From positions 1 to 64,000 of the forward strand of contig UQGU01000002.1 in NCBI GenBank assembly GCA_900540635.1: a stretch of 64,000 nucleotides of DNA, read 5' to 3'. This DNA is from an uncultured Eubacteriales bacterium. Lineage in GTDB: Bacteria; Bacillota; Clostridia; Oscillospirales; Oscillospiraceae. The notes beneath the pieces are model-generated. The model did no database searches. It was not told the DNA's origin and worked only from the letters and a program-made list of their open reading frames with translations. The translations under genes were made by a program, and so were the position numbers. Positions within the stretch are counted from its first letter, which is position 1, and every line of letters begins with the position of its first letter. Of the stretch, positions 27,809 through 36,409 are shown piece after piece.

Positions 27809-29158
27809 TTACTTTCCTACGCAGAAGCGTTCAAAAATTCGATTGGTAATGTCCTCCCGGACGGTGGCGCCGGTGACTTCCCCTATGGCTTCCATAGCGG
27901 CCTCCACATCCAGCAGCAGCGCATCGGGAGTCACGCCCAGCTTTAGCCCCTGCAGGGCGGAGAGCAGGCTTTCATAGGCTCGGCGGCAGGCATCGTACTG
28001 CCTGGGATTGGTGAGAATGGAGCCGTCACACTTGCTTTCTCCGGCAAACAGATCATCGATGCAGCCCCGCAGCAGCTCCAGACCGTCCCCGGTGGCGGCG
28101 CTGATGGGGATGACGTTCAAAAAGGGCAGGTCACTGGGCTCCACCTGGGGGCCCAGGTCACATTTGTTGATCAGAGCAATGGCCTGGGGCGCGTCCAGGC
28201 ACGCCTCTATGATCGCCTGATCTTCAGCGGTCAGCGGAACGCTGCCGTCGCAGACAAAGAGAACCAGATCTGCTTCTTCCAATGCCTTCCGGGACCGGTC
28301 AACGCCAATGGCCTCTACGGTGTCGGCGGTTTGGTGGATACCGGCGGTGTCCACCAAACGCAGCCGGGTGGAGCCTGCAAGGACGGACTCCTCCACCGTA
28401 TCCCGGGTGGTGCCGGGGATATCGGTGACGATGGCTCGGTCGAAGCCTACCAGAGCGTTCAGCAGGCTGGATTTTCCCACATTGGGCCTGCCTACAATGG
28501 CGGTTTTCACACCCTGCCGCAGAATCCGCCCCTGGCCGTAGGTTTGCAGAAGGGCATAAAGGGACTTGGCATCGCTGCGCAGGGAAGCGGCATAGTTGGA
28601 AAGACCAAAGTCCTCGATGTCCTCATCGGGATAGTCCAAAACGGCGTGAAAGTGGCTGCACAGGTCTGTCAGGTGATCATACACCGGCAGCAGCACCTTT
28701 TGAAGCCTGCCGCCTACCTGCCCGGCGGCGTTGGCCGCAGCGTCTGCGGTATCCGCTTCGATCAGATCGATGACGGCCTCGGCCTGGGTCAGGTCCAGCT
28801 TCCCGTTCAAAAAGGCCCGCTTGGTGAATTCTCCCCGTTGGGCAGGTCTGGCCCCGGCGGCATAGAGACTCCTTAAGCCCTCTGCCAGCACGGCAGGGGA
28901 GCCATGGCAGTGAAACTCTACGGTGTCTTCTCCCGTATAGCTGTGGGGTGCCCGGGAGACCACGGCCATGCACTGGTCAATGGTCCGTCCCTGGATGTCC
29001 CGCAGCTCGCCCAGCACCAGCAGCCGGTTTGGGCTCGTTTGCAAAGGACGGGAAAAGACCTTTTCTGCGATTTCAATACAGCCTTCCCCGGAAAGCCGCA
29101 GGATGCCGATGGCGGAAACCTGATTTCCGGTGGAGACGGCGGCAATGGTATGTGACAT
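27809..29158 (-). CDS. mnmE: tRNA modification GTPase
   Basis: With MnmG installs the carboxymethylaminomethyl or aminomethyl group at tRNA U34. The 449-residue protein has the N-terminal folate-binding domain (TIAAVSTGNQVSAIGILRLSG), a helical region containing FLNGKLDLTQAEAV, and an inserted G domain with GRPNVGKSSLLNAL, DIPGTTRD, VDTAG and NKCD. It ends in the diagnostic FCVGK (CxGK). Its start is directly adjacent to the nudix stop with no gap, so translation is coupled. mnmG is not in the window. Confidence 0.96.
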   Translation of the reverse strand: MSHTIAAVSTGNQVSAIGILRLSGEGCIEIAEKVFSRPLQTSPNRLLVLGELRDIQGRTIDQCMAVVSRAPHSYTGEDTVEFHCHGSPAVLAEGLRSLYAAGARPAQRGEFTKRAFLNGKLDLTQAEAVIDLIEADTADAAANAAGQVGGRLQKVLLPVYDHLTDLCSHFHAVLDYPDEDIEDFGLSNYAASLRSDAKSLYALLQTYGQGRILRQGVKTAIVGRPNVGKSSLLNALVGFDRAIVTDIPGTTRDTVEESVLAGSTRLRLVDTAGIHQTADTVEAIGVDRSRKALEEADLVLFVCDGSVPLTAEDQAIIEACLDAPQAIALINKCDLGPQVEPSDLPFLNVIPISAATGDGLELLRGCIDDLFAGESKCDGSILTNPRQYDACRRAYESLLSALQGLKLGVTPDALLLDVEAAMEAIGEVTGATVREDITNRIFERFCVGK

Positions 29159-29764
29159 TTACGGTTCCTCCAAAAAGGCCAGGGGATCCCCTGAGCCGGA
29201 TACATAGCGCATGAGCTGATAGGCGCACATGATGGCAAGCTCCTCTTCCCGCAGGATCCGGGCGGCTTCCGCTCGGTCGGCCAGAACCACCTGAATTGTC
29301 TCGCTGTCCTCCTGATGGCTGCTGGTGGGGGAGCCGGTGCATCTGCCGAAAACCGTGGCGCAGCTCTCGTCTGTCATGCCCACGGTGGTATAAAAGGGAC
29401 GGCCCCAGCCGTGGTCCTCCACGGGGGTCAGAGTCAGCCCGGTTTCCTCAAAGAGCTCCCGGACGGCAGCCTGCCTGGGGTTCTCTCCGGGCTCCACCAG
29501 TCCGGCGGGCAGCTCATAGACAAACCTGCCCACAGGGTAGCGGTACTGCCGGATGAGGACGATCCGGTCCTGATCATCTGCCGCAAAGATCACAACGCCA
29601 TCGGCGTGGTTTTCCTTTGTGGCGGCTTTCAGGCGGGCCGCGTCCCCGATTCGGGAAGCCATATAGTAGTCAAAGTGCGTTCCGTCCCGCTGAACGGCAT
29701 CCATCTGGTACAGGGAAAGATATTTGCTGCCTGCGAGCTTGTGAATGGTTCCAACCTGCGGCAT
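29159..29764 (-). CDS. NUDIX hydrolase, ADP-ribose pyrophosphatase-like
   Basis: A 201-residue hydrolase of nucleoside diphosphate derivatives. The nudix box GLVEPGENPRQAAV-RELFEETGL fits the consensus Gx5Ex7REUxEExGU fully. The preceding LIRQYRYPVGRFVYELPAG and a TDE-type acidic segment after the box resemble ADP-ribose pyrophosphatases. Substrate remains an inference. It is first in the operon with mnmE and the cysteine desulfurase, with AAAAGGAGG before the ATG and its own promoter, divergent from the response-regulator gene. Confidence 0.88.
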   Translation of the reverse strand: MPQVGTIHKLAGSKYLSLYQMDAVQRDGTHFDYYMASRIGDAARLKAATKENHADGVVIFAADDQDRIVLIRQYRYPVGRFVYELPAGLVEPGENPRQAAVRELFEETGLTLTPVEDHGWGRPFYTTVGMTDESCATVFGRCTGSPTSSHQEDSETIQVVLADRAEAARILREEELAIMCAYQLMRYVSGSGDPLAFLEEP

Positions 29765-29797
29765 GGCGTGGCCTCCTTTTTGAGCTTCTGATTTCCT

Positions 29798-29826
29798 ATC
29801 ATACCAGTTTGCGACGGAAAAAGCAA
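29798..29826 (-). promoter_or_regulatory. Promoter of the nudix-mnmE operon
   Basis: On the minus strand TTGCTT (29826-29821) and TATGAT (29803-29798), 17-bp spacer, 34 bp before the start. Confidence 0.65.
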
Positions 29827-29845
29827 TCCCTGCCGGGGGCTCCTC

Positions 29846-29874
29846 TTGCTTTTTTGCGGGATTTGCGGTAAGAT
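29846..29874 (+). promoter_or_regulatory. Promoter of the two-component operon
   Basis: TTGCTT (29846-29851), 17-bp spacer, TAAGAT (29869-29874), followed by AAAGGAGGTGG and the ATG only 22 bp later. Confidence 0.65.
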
Positions 29875-29895
29875 ACCCCCAAAGGAGGTGGAGCC

Positions 29896-30570
29896 ATGTA
29901 TCGCATCCTGATCGTGGAGGATGAGCAAGCCATTGCCCGGGCTGTGGCGGAGGAGCTGGACCACTGGGGGCTGGAAAGCCGCTGCGTGGAAAATTTCCGG
30001 GACGTCATGGCGGAATTTCAGGCATTTCAGCCTCAGCTGGTGCTGCTGGACATTATGCTGCCCTTTTTCAATGGCTATCACTGGTGCAACGAGATAAGAA
30101 AATGCTCCAATGCGCCCATCATTTTCCTGTCCTCTGCCTCGGATAATATGAACATCGTCATGGCGATGAATATGGGTGGCGACGATTTTATTGCCAAGCC
30201 CTTTGACCGGACGGTGCTGGTGGCCAAGGTCCAGGCATTGCTCCGGCGGTGCTATGATTTTCATCCCACTGCCCCCATTTTGGAGCACCGGGGCGCGGAG
30301 CTGAACACCGGGGACAACAGCCTTCGCTTCCGCGGAGAGAAAATCGAACTGACGAAAAACGAATACAGAATCCTCCTGTGCCTGATGGAGAATAAGGGGC
30401 AGGTGGTCAGCCGGGAGAAGCTCATGGAGCGGCTCTGGGCTTCGGACAGCTTTGTGGACGAGAACACCCTGACGGTCAATGTAAACCGCCTGCGCCGAAA
30501 GCTGGACGGTGCAGGGCTCACCGGCTTTATCACAACGAAATTCGGAGTGGGGTATTTGCTTGGAGACTGA
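29896..30570 (+). CDS. OmpR/PhoB-family response regulator (BceR-like)
   Basis: A 224-residue DNA-binding response regulator. The receiver domain (1-115) has the acidic pair E8 D9, phospho-acceptor Asp52 in LLDIMLP, and Lys in IAKPFD. The winged-helix Trans_reg_C domain (about 130-224) ends in FITTKFGVGYLL. Together with a BceS-type kinase encoded next, it resembles the BceR/VraR-like group that senses antimicrobial peptides through an ABC transporter. No BceAB-type transporter genes are adjacent. A near-perfect AAAGGAGGTGG site precedes the ATG. Confidence 0.9.
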   Translation: MYRILIVEDEQAIARAVAEELDHWGLESRCVENFRDVMAEFQAFQPQLVLLDIMLPFFNGYHWCNEIRKCSNAPIIFLSSASDNMNIVMAMNMGGDDFIAKPFDRTVLVAKVQALLRRCYDFHPTAPILEHRGAELNTGDNSLRFRGEKIELTKNEYRILLCLMENKGQVVSREKLMERLWASDSFVDENTLTVNVNRLRRKLDGAGLTGFITTKFGVGYLLGD

Positions 30571-31561
30571 AAAAGGGCTTTTCTTTGTGTATCTGCGGGA
30601 GCGGGGCAAGGCAATTGCCTGCCTGAGCCTTTTCACAGGCATTTTTGCGGGGACCTTTCTCCTGTACCGTGTGCCCTGGCAGGCGGCGGCCTACCCGGCG
30701 GCGCTGTGCCTGGGATTGGGCGTGCTGCTCCTGCTGCGGGATTACCGCCGGTTCCGCCGGGTTCACGAAGCCTATCGGCGTTTGACACAGCTTCCGGAGC
30801 TGACCCGGGAGCAGCTGCCTCAGGGAAAAAGCCAGACGGAGCGGGACTGTGCAGCACTGCTGGAAAAGCAGCTGGAGGATATGGCCCGGCTGCAAACCGC
30901 CAGCGCGGACCGCTTCACCACCCAGACGGATTATTTTTCCGCCTGGGCCCACCAGATCAAGACCCCTATTGCCGCCATGGGGCTGAAGCTGCAAAACGAG
31001 GATTCTTCTCTGGCCCGGGGACTCCGGGGGGACCTGAATCGCATTGCCCAATATGTGGAAATGGCCATGACCTATCTGCGCCTGGATGCCGAAACGGGGG
31101 ACTATGTATTGAAGACCCAGGAGCTGGACCCCATTATCCGGGGAGCGGTCCGGCGGTTTGCCGGGGAATTCATCGACCGGAAACTGCGGCTGCGGCTGCA
31201 GGAGACCGGACAGATGGTGCTGACGGATGAAAAGTGGCTGAGCTTCGTGCTGGAGCAGCTGCTGTCCAATGCACTGAAATACACCCCCGGCGGGGAGATT
31301 TCCATTTTCTGGCAGGAGCCGGACACGCTGGTGATCCGGGATACGGGCATTGGCATCGCCCCGGAGGATCTGCCCCGGATCTTTGAAAAGGGCTTCACAG
31401 GCTACAACGGCCGCTCGGACAAAAAGGCCAGCGGCATTGGGCTGTACCTGTGCAAGCGGGTGTGCGACCGACTGGGCCATGGCATTTCCATAGCATCTGC
31501 CCCGGGAGAGGGGACAACCGTCTTTTTGAAGCTGGGCAGAGACAAAATTGGTATTGAATAG
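30560..31561 (+). CDS. Intramembrane-sensing histidine kinase (BceS-like)
   Basis: A 333-residue sensor kinase. Two membrane helices near 18-58 are joined by only a few residues, so there is no extracellular sensing domain. The phospho-acceptor is His131 in WAHQIKTPIAAM, the form typical of BceS. The ATPase domain shows an N box near LLSNALKY, DTGIGI and GIGLYL. A TTG at 30560, 11 bp inside the regulator gene with GGAGTGGGG upstream, is the best start because no suitable ATG is in frame. Such kinases usually take their signal from a BceAB transporter, which must be encoded elsewhere if present. Confidence 0.88.
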   Translation: METEKGLFFVYLRERGKAIACLSLFTGIFAGTFLLYRVPWQAAAYPAALCLGLGVLLLLRDYRRFRRVHEAYRRLTQLPELTREQLPQGKSQTERDCAALLEKQLEDMARLQTASADRFTTQTDYFSAWAHQIKTPIAAMGLKLQNEDSSLARGLRGDLNRIAQYVEMAMTYLRLDAETGDYVLKTQELDPIIRGAVRRFAGEFIDRKLRLRLQETGQMVLTDEKWLSFVLEQLLSNALKYTPGGEISIFWQEPDTLVIRDTGIGIAPEDLPRIFEKGFTGYNGRSDKKASGIGLYLCKRVCDRLGHGISIASAPGEGTTVFLKLGRDKIGIE

Positions 31562-31571
31562 GAGAAAGATT

Positions 31572-32090
31572 ATGAAACTTCTGATTGCATCCGATATCCA
31601 CGGCAGCGCCTATTGGTGCGGCAGACTTTGCGAGGAAATCGAAAAAGAAAACCCGGATCGGGTGATTTTGCTGGGAGACCTGCTGTATCATGGCCCCCGG
31701 AACGACCTGCCCCGGGACTATGCCCCGAAAAAAGTGATCCCCATGCTCAGCGCTCTGGCGGAGAAGATCATTGCCGTTCGTGGTAACTGCGAGGCAGAGG
31801 TGGACCAGATGGTGCTGCCATTTCCCTGCCTTGCGGATTTTTCCCAGCTGCTGGTGGACGGAAAGACCTTCTATCTGACCCACGGGCACCATGCCAATCC
31901 CCAGAATCTTCCACCCCTGCCGAAGGGCAGTGTGTTCCTCTTCGGCCACACCCATGTGAAGCTGGACGAAGAGGCGGCGGGGATCCGTTGCCTGAACCCG
32001 GGCAGTGTATCCATCCCCAAGGATGGGAGCCACAGCTATCTTATTTATGAAGACGGAAACTTTTCTTTCCGGATCATGGAGGAAGCGTAA
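31572..32090 (+). CDS. yfcE: YfcE-type metallophosphoesterase
   Basis: A 172-residue calcineurin-like phosphodiesterase. Metal ligands are visible in SDIHGS near the N-terminus, VILLGDLLYHGPRN, VRGNCEAEVD, LTHGHH and FGHTHV. The pattern and length match YfcE, which hydrolyses phosphodiesters in vitro with unclear natural substrate. The ATG at 31572 follows AGGAGAAAG. The stop overlaps the next start (TAATG), tying it to the DUF6472 microprotein. Confidence 0.9.
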   Translation: MKLLIASDIHGSAYWCGRLCEEIEKENPDRVILLGDLLYHGPRNDLPRDYAPKKVIPMLSALAEKIIAVRGNCEAEVDQMVLPFPCLADFSQLLVDGKTFYLTHGHHANPQNLPPLPKGSVFLFGHTHVKLDEEAAGIRCLNPGSVSIPKDGSHSYLIYEDGNFSFRIMEEA

Positions 32091-32266
32091 TGGATTCGAC
32101 CCAATGCGACAGCTGCTGGTATTATGATTATGATGAAGAGTTCGATGAGTACTACTGCATGATGGACTTGGATGAGGACGAAGTGTACCGCATTCTCTCT
32201 TCCCAGTCCCAGCAGTGCCCCTATTATCGCCAGGGGGACGACTACACCCTGGCCAGGAGACAGTGA
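32090..32266 (+). CDS. DUF6472-like Cys-containing microprotein
   Basis: A 58-residue acidic protein starting at the ATG that overlaps the yfcE stop by one base. It begins MDSTQCDSCWYYDYDEEFDE and contains Cys6, Cys9, Cys23 and Cys43 with a DLDEDE stretch and a CPYYRxGD end. This resembles the DUF6472 family found in Clostridia; four Cys in a small acidic protein suggest a metal site. Function is unknown. It is coupled to yfcE upstream and to the lipoprotein 2 bp downstream. Confidence 0.75.
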   Translation: MDSTQCDSCWYYDYDEEFDEYYCMMDLDEDEVYRILSSQSQQCPYYRQGDDYTLARRQ

Positions 32267-32268
32267 CT

Positions 32269-34035
32269 ATGAAATTTCTTGCCCTGCTGCTCGCGCTGCT
32301 GCTTGCCGGATGTGCCGCACAGCCGACCCCAACCACGGAGACCACTGCGGCCGATGCGCTCTACACCCCGGGTCACCGCCTGGAGACCCAGACCAGCGGC
32401 ATGATGCAGGTCTTTCCCACAGAGACCTCCGGCTTCTGCCGCATATGGGCCATGGGGGAGGACGTGCTCCTTTCCGGAGACGGGAAACTGACGTGCCTGT
32501 CCGGCGCAAGCCTGACCCCCAGCAGCACGCGGCAGGCTGACACGGTGCTGCAGACGGGAAGCGACGGCGTGTGGCTCTTTGACGGCAGCGCGGTGCAGAT
32601 CTTGGACGGAAGCTTTGCTCTGCTGCAAACGGTCTCCATTCCGGACGTAGTTCTGGGCGTGCCCGGGCTGGAAGGGAGTCAGCTGTATTACCTCAGCGAA
32701 GGCTGCCTGAAGGTGCTGGACCTGTCTACGGGGTTGGCCTCCCTGCTGCGGGACAATATGGCCTTTACCGACGGCACCGTTCAGTGCCTGGGAGATTTGC
32801 TGCTGCTGCACTTGACGGATGAGGACGGCATCGGGAAAACACTGCTGGTTTCCGCAGCCGACGGCAGCACCCAGTACCCGAGCCTTGCAGTCACGGATGC
32901 CTGCCGGTTTGAGACGGGGCTGGGCATTCTGCTGGAGGACGGCCAGGTCCTGCTCCTGCCGGACAGCGGCGGCGCCCAGAAGCTGACGCTGGAAGAGGGA
33001 GAACAGATTGTGGGATTTCTGCCGGAAATCGGGGGCCTCATTACCTGCCGGAATGACACAGCAGGGCTGACGCTGCGGCTCTATGCCCTCTCTCGGGGGA
33101 TTCTGCGCTGCAGCGTACTGCTGCCGGAAGTGGACCTGGTGGGAACGGGCTGTGTCAGCGCGGACGGAACGCTCTATATTTCGGCTCACAGCACCCAGGA
33201 GACGGCCTGGTGGATTCTGCGCTGGAATTACGAGGCGTTTTCTCCGGTGTCCGAGGACAGCTGTCTGGAGCCCTATTATACCCGGGATTTCCCGGATGTG
33301 CAGGGGCAGGCATCCTGTGAGACCCTGGCCCGGGAGCTGGGGGCGCAGTACGGCATTTCGGTGCTGCTTTTTGACGAGGCTGCTGCCTGCGCACCCTGGG
33401 ACTATGCTTTCACGGCGGAATACCGGGTGGACAAGACAAACTGGGCCCTGGAAGACCTGAAGGCCACGCTGGAAGCCTTCCCGGAGGGGTTCCTGACAAA
33501 GCTCCGGCAGGACTGGGAGGATTTGACGGTCTGCATTGTGGACACCATCCAGGGCACGGCGGAATCCGGCAGCCTGGACTCTGCCGAGGGGCTGCAATTC
33601 CAGAACGGCAGCCATTTTTACATCGCTTTGGCACCAAAGGAAGAGGACAGCCTGAAGCACACCCTTTTTCATGAATTCAGCCACCTGATCGACAACCGGG
33701 TGCTGACCAAGACCGGAGCTTATGACAATTGGAATGATCTGAATCCCCAGGACTTTGCCTACAGTCTGGACCTGAACGCGGACATGACTCCCTATAAGGC
33801 GCTGCTGACCGGCCCGGACCGGGTGTTTATTGACAACTATGCCATGACGTTCCCGGCCGAGGATAGGGCCCGGATCTTTGAGTGCGCCTGCACCTCCGGC
33901 AATGAGGAGGACTTCGTGTCGCCCATCCTCCAGGCCAAGCTGCAGCGAATCTGCACCGGCATTCGGCAGGCCTTTGACCTGGAGGATGCCCCGGAGCGCT
34001 TCCTGTGGGAGCAGTACCTGACATCGGCACAATAG
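32269..34035 (+). CDS. Lipoprotein with beta-propeller-like region and HExxH metallopeptidase-like domain
   Basis: A 588-residue predicted surface lipoprotein, lipobox LAGC with Cys15. Residues about 45-330 consist of repeated beta strands with LxxGD/SADG turns, consistent with a propeller. The C-terminal part carries HEFSH (468-472), an HExxH zinc motif, followed about 70 residues later by the segment PAEDRARIFE, which can supply the third ligand Glu as in gluzincins. It may be a surface zinc protease, but I do not recognise a named family. It is 2 bp after the DUF6472 gene and ends with a strong terminator. Confidence 0.65.
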   Translation: MKFLALLLALLLAGCAAQPTPTTETTAADALYTPGHRLETQTSGMMQVFPTETSGFCRIWAMGEDVLLSGDGKLTCLSGASLTPSSTRQADTVLQTGSDGVWLFDGSAVQILDGSFALLQTVSIPDVVLGVPGLEGSQLYYLSEGCLKVLDLSTGLASLLRDNMAFTDGTVQCLGDLLLLHLTDEDGIGKTLLVSAADGSTQYPSLAVTDACRFETGLGILLEDGQVLLLPDSGGAQKLTLEEGEQIVGFLPEIGGLITCRNDTAGLTLRLYALSRGILRCSVLLPEVDLVGTGCVSADGTLYISAHSTQETAWWILRWNYEAFSPVSEDSCLEPYYTRDFPDVQGQASCETLARELGAQYGISVLLFDEAAACAPWDYAFTAEYRVDKTNWALEDLKATLEAFPEGFLTKLRQDWEDLTVCIVDTIQGTAESGSLDSAEGLQFQNGSHFYIALAPKEEDSLKHTLFHEFSHLIDNRVLTKTGAYDNWNDLNPQDFAYSLDLNADMTPYKALLTGPDRVFIDNYAMTFPAEDRARIFECACTSGNEEDFVSPILQAKLQRICTGIRQAFDLEDAPERFLWEQYLTSAQ

Positions 34036-34040
34036 CTTTT

Positions 34041-34080
34041 GCGGCCCGAATCGCCAGACATGGGATTCGGGCCGCTTTTT
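34041..34080 (+). terminator. Terminator of the two-component/yfcE/lipoprotein operon
   Basis: GCGGCCCGAATC and GATTCGGGCCGC form a perfect 12-bp stem with an 11-nt loop and a TTTTT tail. Confidence 0.93.
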
Positions 34081-34105
34081 GTGCTGCGCTTTGTAAAAAA
34101 TGTGC

Positions 34106-34134
34106 TTGTATATGGGGAAAAACTGTGATAAAAT
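34106..34134 (+). promoter_or_regulatory. Promoter of prfC
   Basis: TTGTAT (34106-34111), 17-bp spacer, TAAAAT (34129-34134). The leader to prfC is about 100 bp. Confidence 0.65.
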
Positions 34135-34242
34135 AAATTGATTTATTATGAGCAAACCTATGGAGGCCATTATGCATTTTCGGATTCCCCATTAGTCCTC
34201 TGCGGTTTTGAAGAATACGAAATTTTACGTGGAGGAAAAGCT

Positions 34243-35835
34243 ATGTCAACTTTACAAGAAGAAATCAGCCGCCGCCGGACCTTTGCCATCATTTCCCATC
34301 CCGACGCCGGTAAAACCACTTTGACGGAAAAATTCCTGCTCTACGGAGGGGCCATTGCCCAGGCCGGCGTGGTCAAGGGAAAGAAGAACTCCCGTGCCGC
34401 CACTTCCGACTGGATGGAGATCGAGAAGCAGCGCGGTATTTCCGTTACGTCCTCTGTGATGCAGTTCCAGTATGAGGGCTTCTGCATCAATATCCTGGAT
34501 ACCCCGGGCCACCAGGACTTTTCTGAGGACACCTACCGTACCCTGATGGCGGCAGACTCTGCCGTCATGGTCATCGATGGCGCTAAGGGTGTAGAGCCCC
34601 AGACCCGGAAGCTGTTCAAGGTCTGCGCCATGCGGCACATTCCTATTTTCACCTTCATCAACAAAATGGACCGGGAAGCCCGGGATCCCTTCGACCTGCT
34701 GGACGAGCTGGAGCGGGAGCTGGGCATTGAGACCTACGCTATGAACTGGCCCATCGGCTCCGGCAAGGACTTTCAGGGCGTTTACGACCGGGAGAAGAGT
34801 GAGCTTTTGTTCTTCTCCGGCGTTTCCGGCAAGAACAAGGCGGGCAAGCACGCCGTAGACCTGTACGATCCCCAGGTTGCCCAGCTTCTGGATTCCGAAG
34901 AGAAGCACCGCCAGCTCATTGACGATGTGGAGCTGCTGTCCGCCGGACGGGAAATGGATATGGAAGAGGTCCGCCGGGGCCAGCTGAGTCCGGTGTTTTT
35001 CGGCTCTGCGCTGACCAACTTCGGCATTGAGCCCTTCCTGGAGTCCTTCCTGAAGCTGACTCCGCCCCCTCTGGCACGGGTGGCGGACTGCGGCACCATT
35101 GATCCCTTCAGCCCGGATTTCTCCGCCTTTGTCTTCAAAATCCAGGCCAACATGAACAAGGCCCACCGGGACCGGCTGGCCTTTATGCGCATCTGCTCCG
35201 GAAAATTCCAGCGGGATGCGGAGTATTTCCATGTCCAGGGCAACCGGAAAATGCGCCTGAGCCAGCCCCAGCAGATGATGGCTGCCGAGCGGGAAATTGT
35301 GGACGAGGCTTACGCCGGGGACGTCATCGGCGTCTTCGACCCGGGCATCTTCTCCATTGGCGATACCATTACCGTTCCGGGCAAGAAGTTCTCCTATTCC
35401 GGAATTCCTACCTTCGCTCCGGAGCATTTTGCCAGAGTTTCCGCCAAGGACTCCATGAAGCGCAAGCAGTTTGTCAAGGGTACGGAGCAGATTGCTCAGG
35501 AAGGCGCCATCCAGATTTTCAAGGTGCCCAATTCCGGTATGGAAGAGGTCATTGTGGGTGTTGTTGGTACGCTGCAATTTGACGTGTTCCAGTACCGCAT
35601 GAAAAATGAGTACGGTGTGGAGCTGCGCATGGAGGGTCTGCCCTATGAGGAAATTCGCCTGATCGACAGCTATCCCGGAGACCTGACGGATATGAACCTG
35701 GGCAGCGACGCCGAGCTGCTGGAGGACTACAAGGGTAGAAACCTACTGGTATTCACAAGTTACTGGGCCATCGATTTCACCTGCCGGAGAAATCCGGGCC
35801 TGCAGGTGTCTGAGATCGTGGTATCGGAAGGGTAA
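34243..35835 (+). CDS. prfC: Peptide chain release factor 3
   Basis: GTPase that recycles RF1 and RF2 from the ribosome after termination. The 530-residue protein has G1 SHPDAGKTTLTE, the RF3 segment DWMEIEKQRGISVTSS, G3 DTPGHQDF and G4 NKMDREARDP. The C-terminal domains with GTLQFDVFQYRMKNEYG are typical. The ATG at 34243 follows GGAGGAAAAG; an earlier in-frame ATG at 34138 starts in the leader and is rejected. Two further genes follow closely on the same strand. Confidence 0.96.
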   Translation: MSTLQEEISRRRTFAIISHPDAGKTTLTEKFLLYGGAIAQAGVVKGKKNSRAATSDWMEIEKQRGISVTSSVMQFQYEGFCINILDTPGHQDFSEDTYRTLMAADSAVMVIDGAKGVEPQTRKLFKVCAMRHIPIFTFINKMDREARDPFDLLDELERELGIETYAMNWPIGSGKDFQGVYDREKSELLFFSGVSGKNKAGKHAVDLYDPQVAQLLDSEEKHRQLIDDVELLSAGREMDMEEVRRGQLSPVFFGSALTNFGIEPFLESFLKLTPPPLARVADCGTIDPFSPDFSAFVFKIQANMNKAHRDRLAFMRICSGKFQRDAEYFHVQGNRKMRLSQPQQMMAAEREIVDEAYAGDVIGVFDPGIFSIGDTITVPGKKFSYSGIPTFAPEHFARVSAKDSMKRKQFVKGTEQIAQEGAIQIFKVPNSGMEEVIVGVVGTLQFDVFQYRMKNEYGVELRMEGLPYEEIRLIDSYPGDLTDMNLGSDAELLEDYKGRNLLVFTSYWAIDFTCRRNPGLQVSEIVVSEG

Positions 35836-35839
35836 GGGC

Positions 35840-36409
35840 ATGAACTTCTGGGGGCATTTGAAAACCGTATCCCATCATCGCTGGCTGGTCTGCAAAGGCT
35901 GCTTTCGGGTGGGGCTATACCGCCAGGGACTTACCCATGATCTGAGTAAGTTTTCCCCGACGGAATTCCGGCAGGGCATCAAATACTACCAGGGCTACCG
36001 CAGCCCCAATGCCGCCGAACGGGAGCAAAAGGGCTACAGCGAGGCATGGATGCACCACAAGGGCCGCAACCGGCACCACTATGAATACTGGACGGATCTG
36101 AGCCCTACAACCAAGCGCTATGAGCCGGTGCCCATGCCCAGAAAATACCTGGTGGAGATGGTTATGGACCGCCGGGCCGCCTGCATGACCTACGAGGGGA
36201 AGAACTACACGTCGGCTTCCCCTTACAATTACTTTGTCAAAAGCCGGGAGCGGACGCTGATGCATCCGGATACGGAGCGGGCGCTTGCGTTTCTGCTGGA
36301 AATGCTCCGGGACCGGGGAGAGGCGGAGACCTTCCGCTACATACGTTCCTCTGTGCTGAAAGGAAAGCCCTTCCCCTGGGAGTGCGAGAAAAAAGGAGCG
36401 ACAAAATGA
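35840..36409 (+). CDS. DUF5662 family protein
   Basis: A 189-residue protein matching the pattern of DUF5662: HHRWLVCKGCFRVGLYRQGLTHDLSKF, where HDLSK resembles an HD motif, then HHKGRNRHHYEYW and PRKYLVEMVMDRRAA. The several His and Asp residues suggest a metal-dependent, HD-like hydrolase, but no activity is established for the family. It starts 4 bp after prfC and overlaps the next gene (ATGA). Confidence 0.8.
   Translation: MNFWGHLKTVSHHRWLVCKGCFRVGLYRQGLTHDLSKFSPTEFRQGIKYYQGYRSPNAAEREQKGYSEAWMHHKGRNRHHYEYWTDLSPTTKRYEPVPMPRKYLVEMVMDRRAACMTYEGKNYTSASPYNYFVKSRERTLMHPDTERALAFLLEMLRDRGEAETFRYIRSSVLKGKPFPWECEKKGATK

Noticed and set aside
32242..34170. A 642-codon minus-strand frame opposite the HExxH lipoprotein gene
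   Set aside because: Shadow frame covering the plus-strand terminator as well; no ribosome site or motifs.
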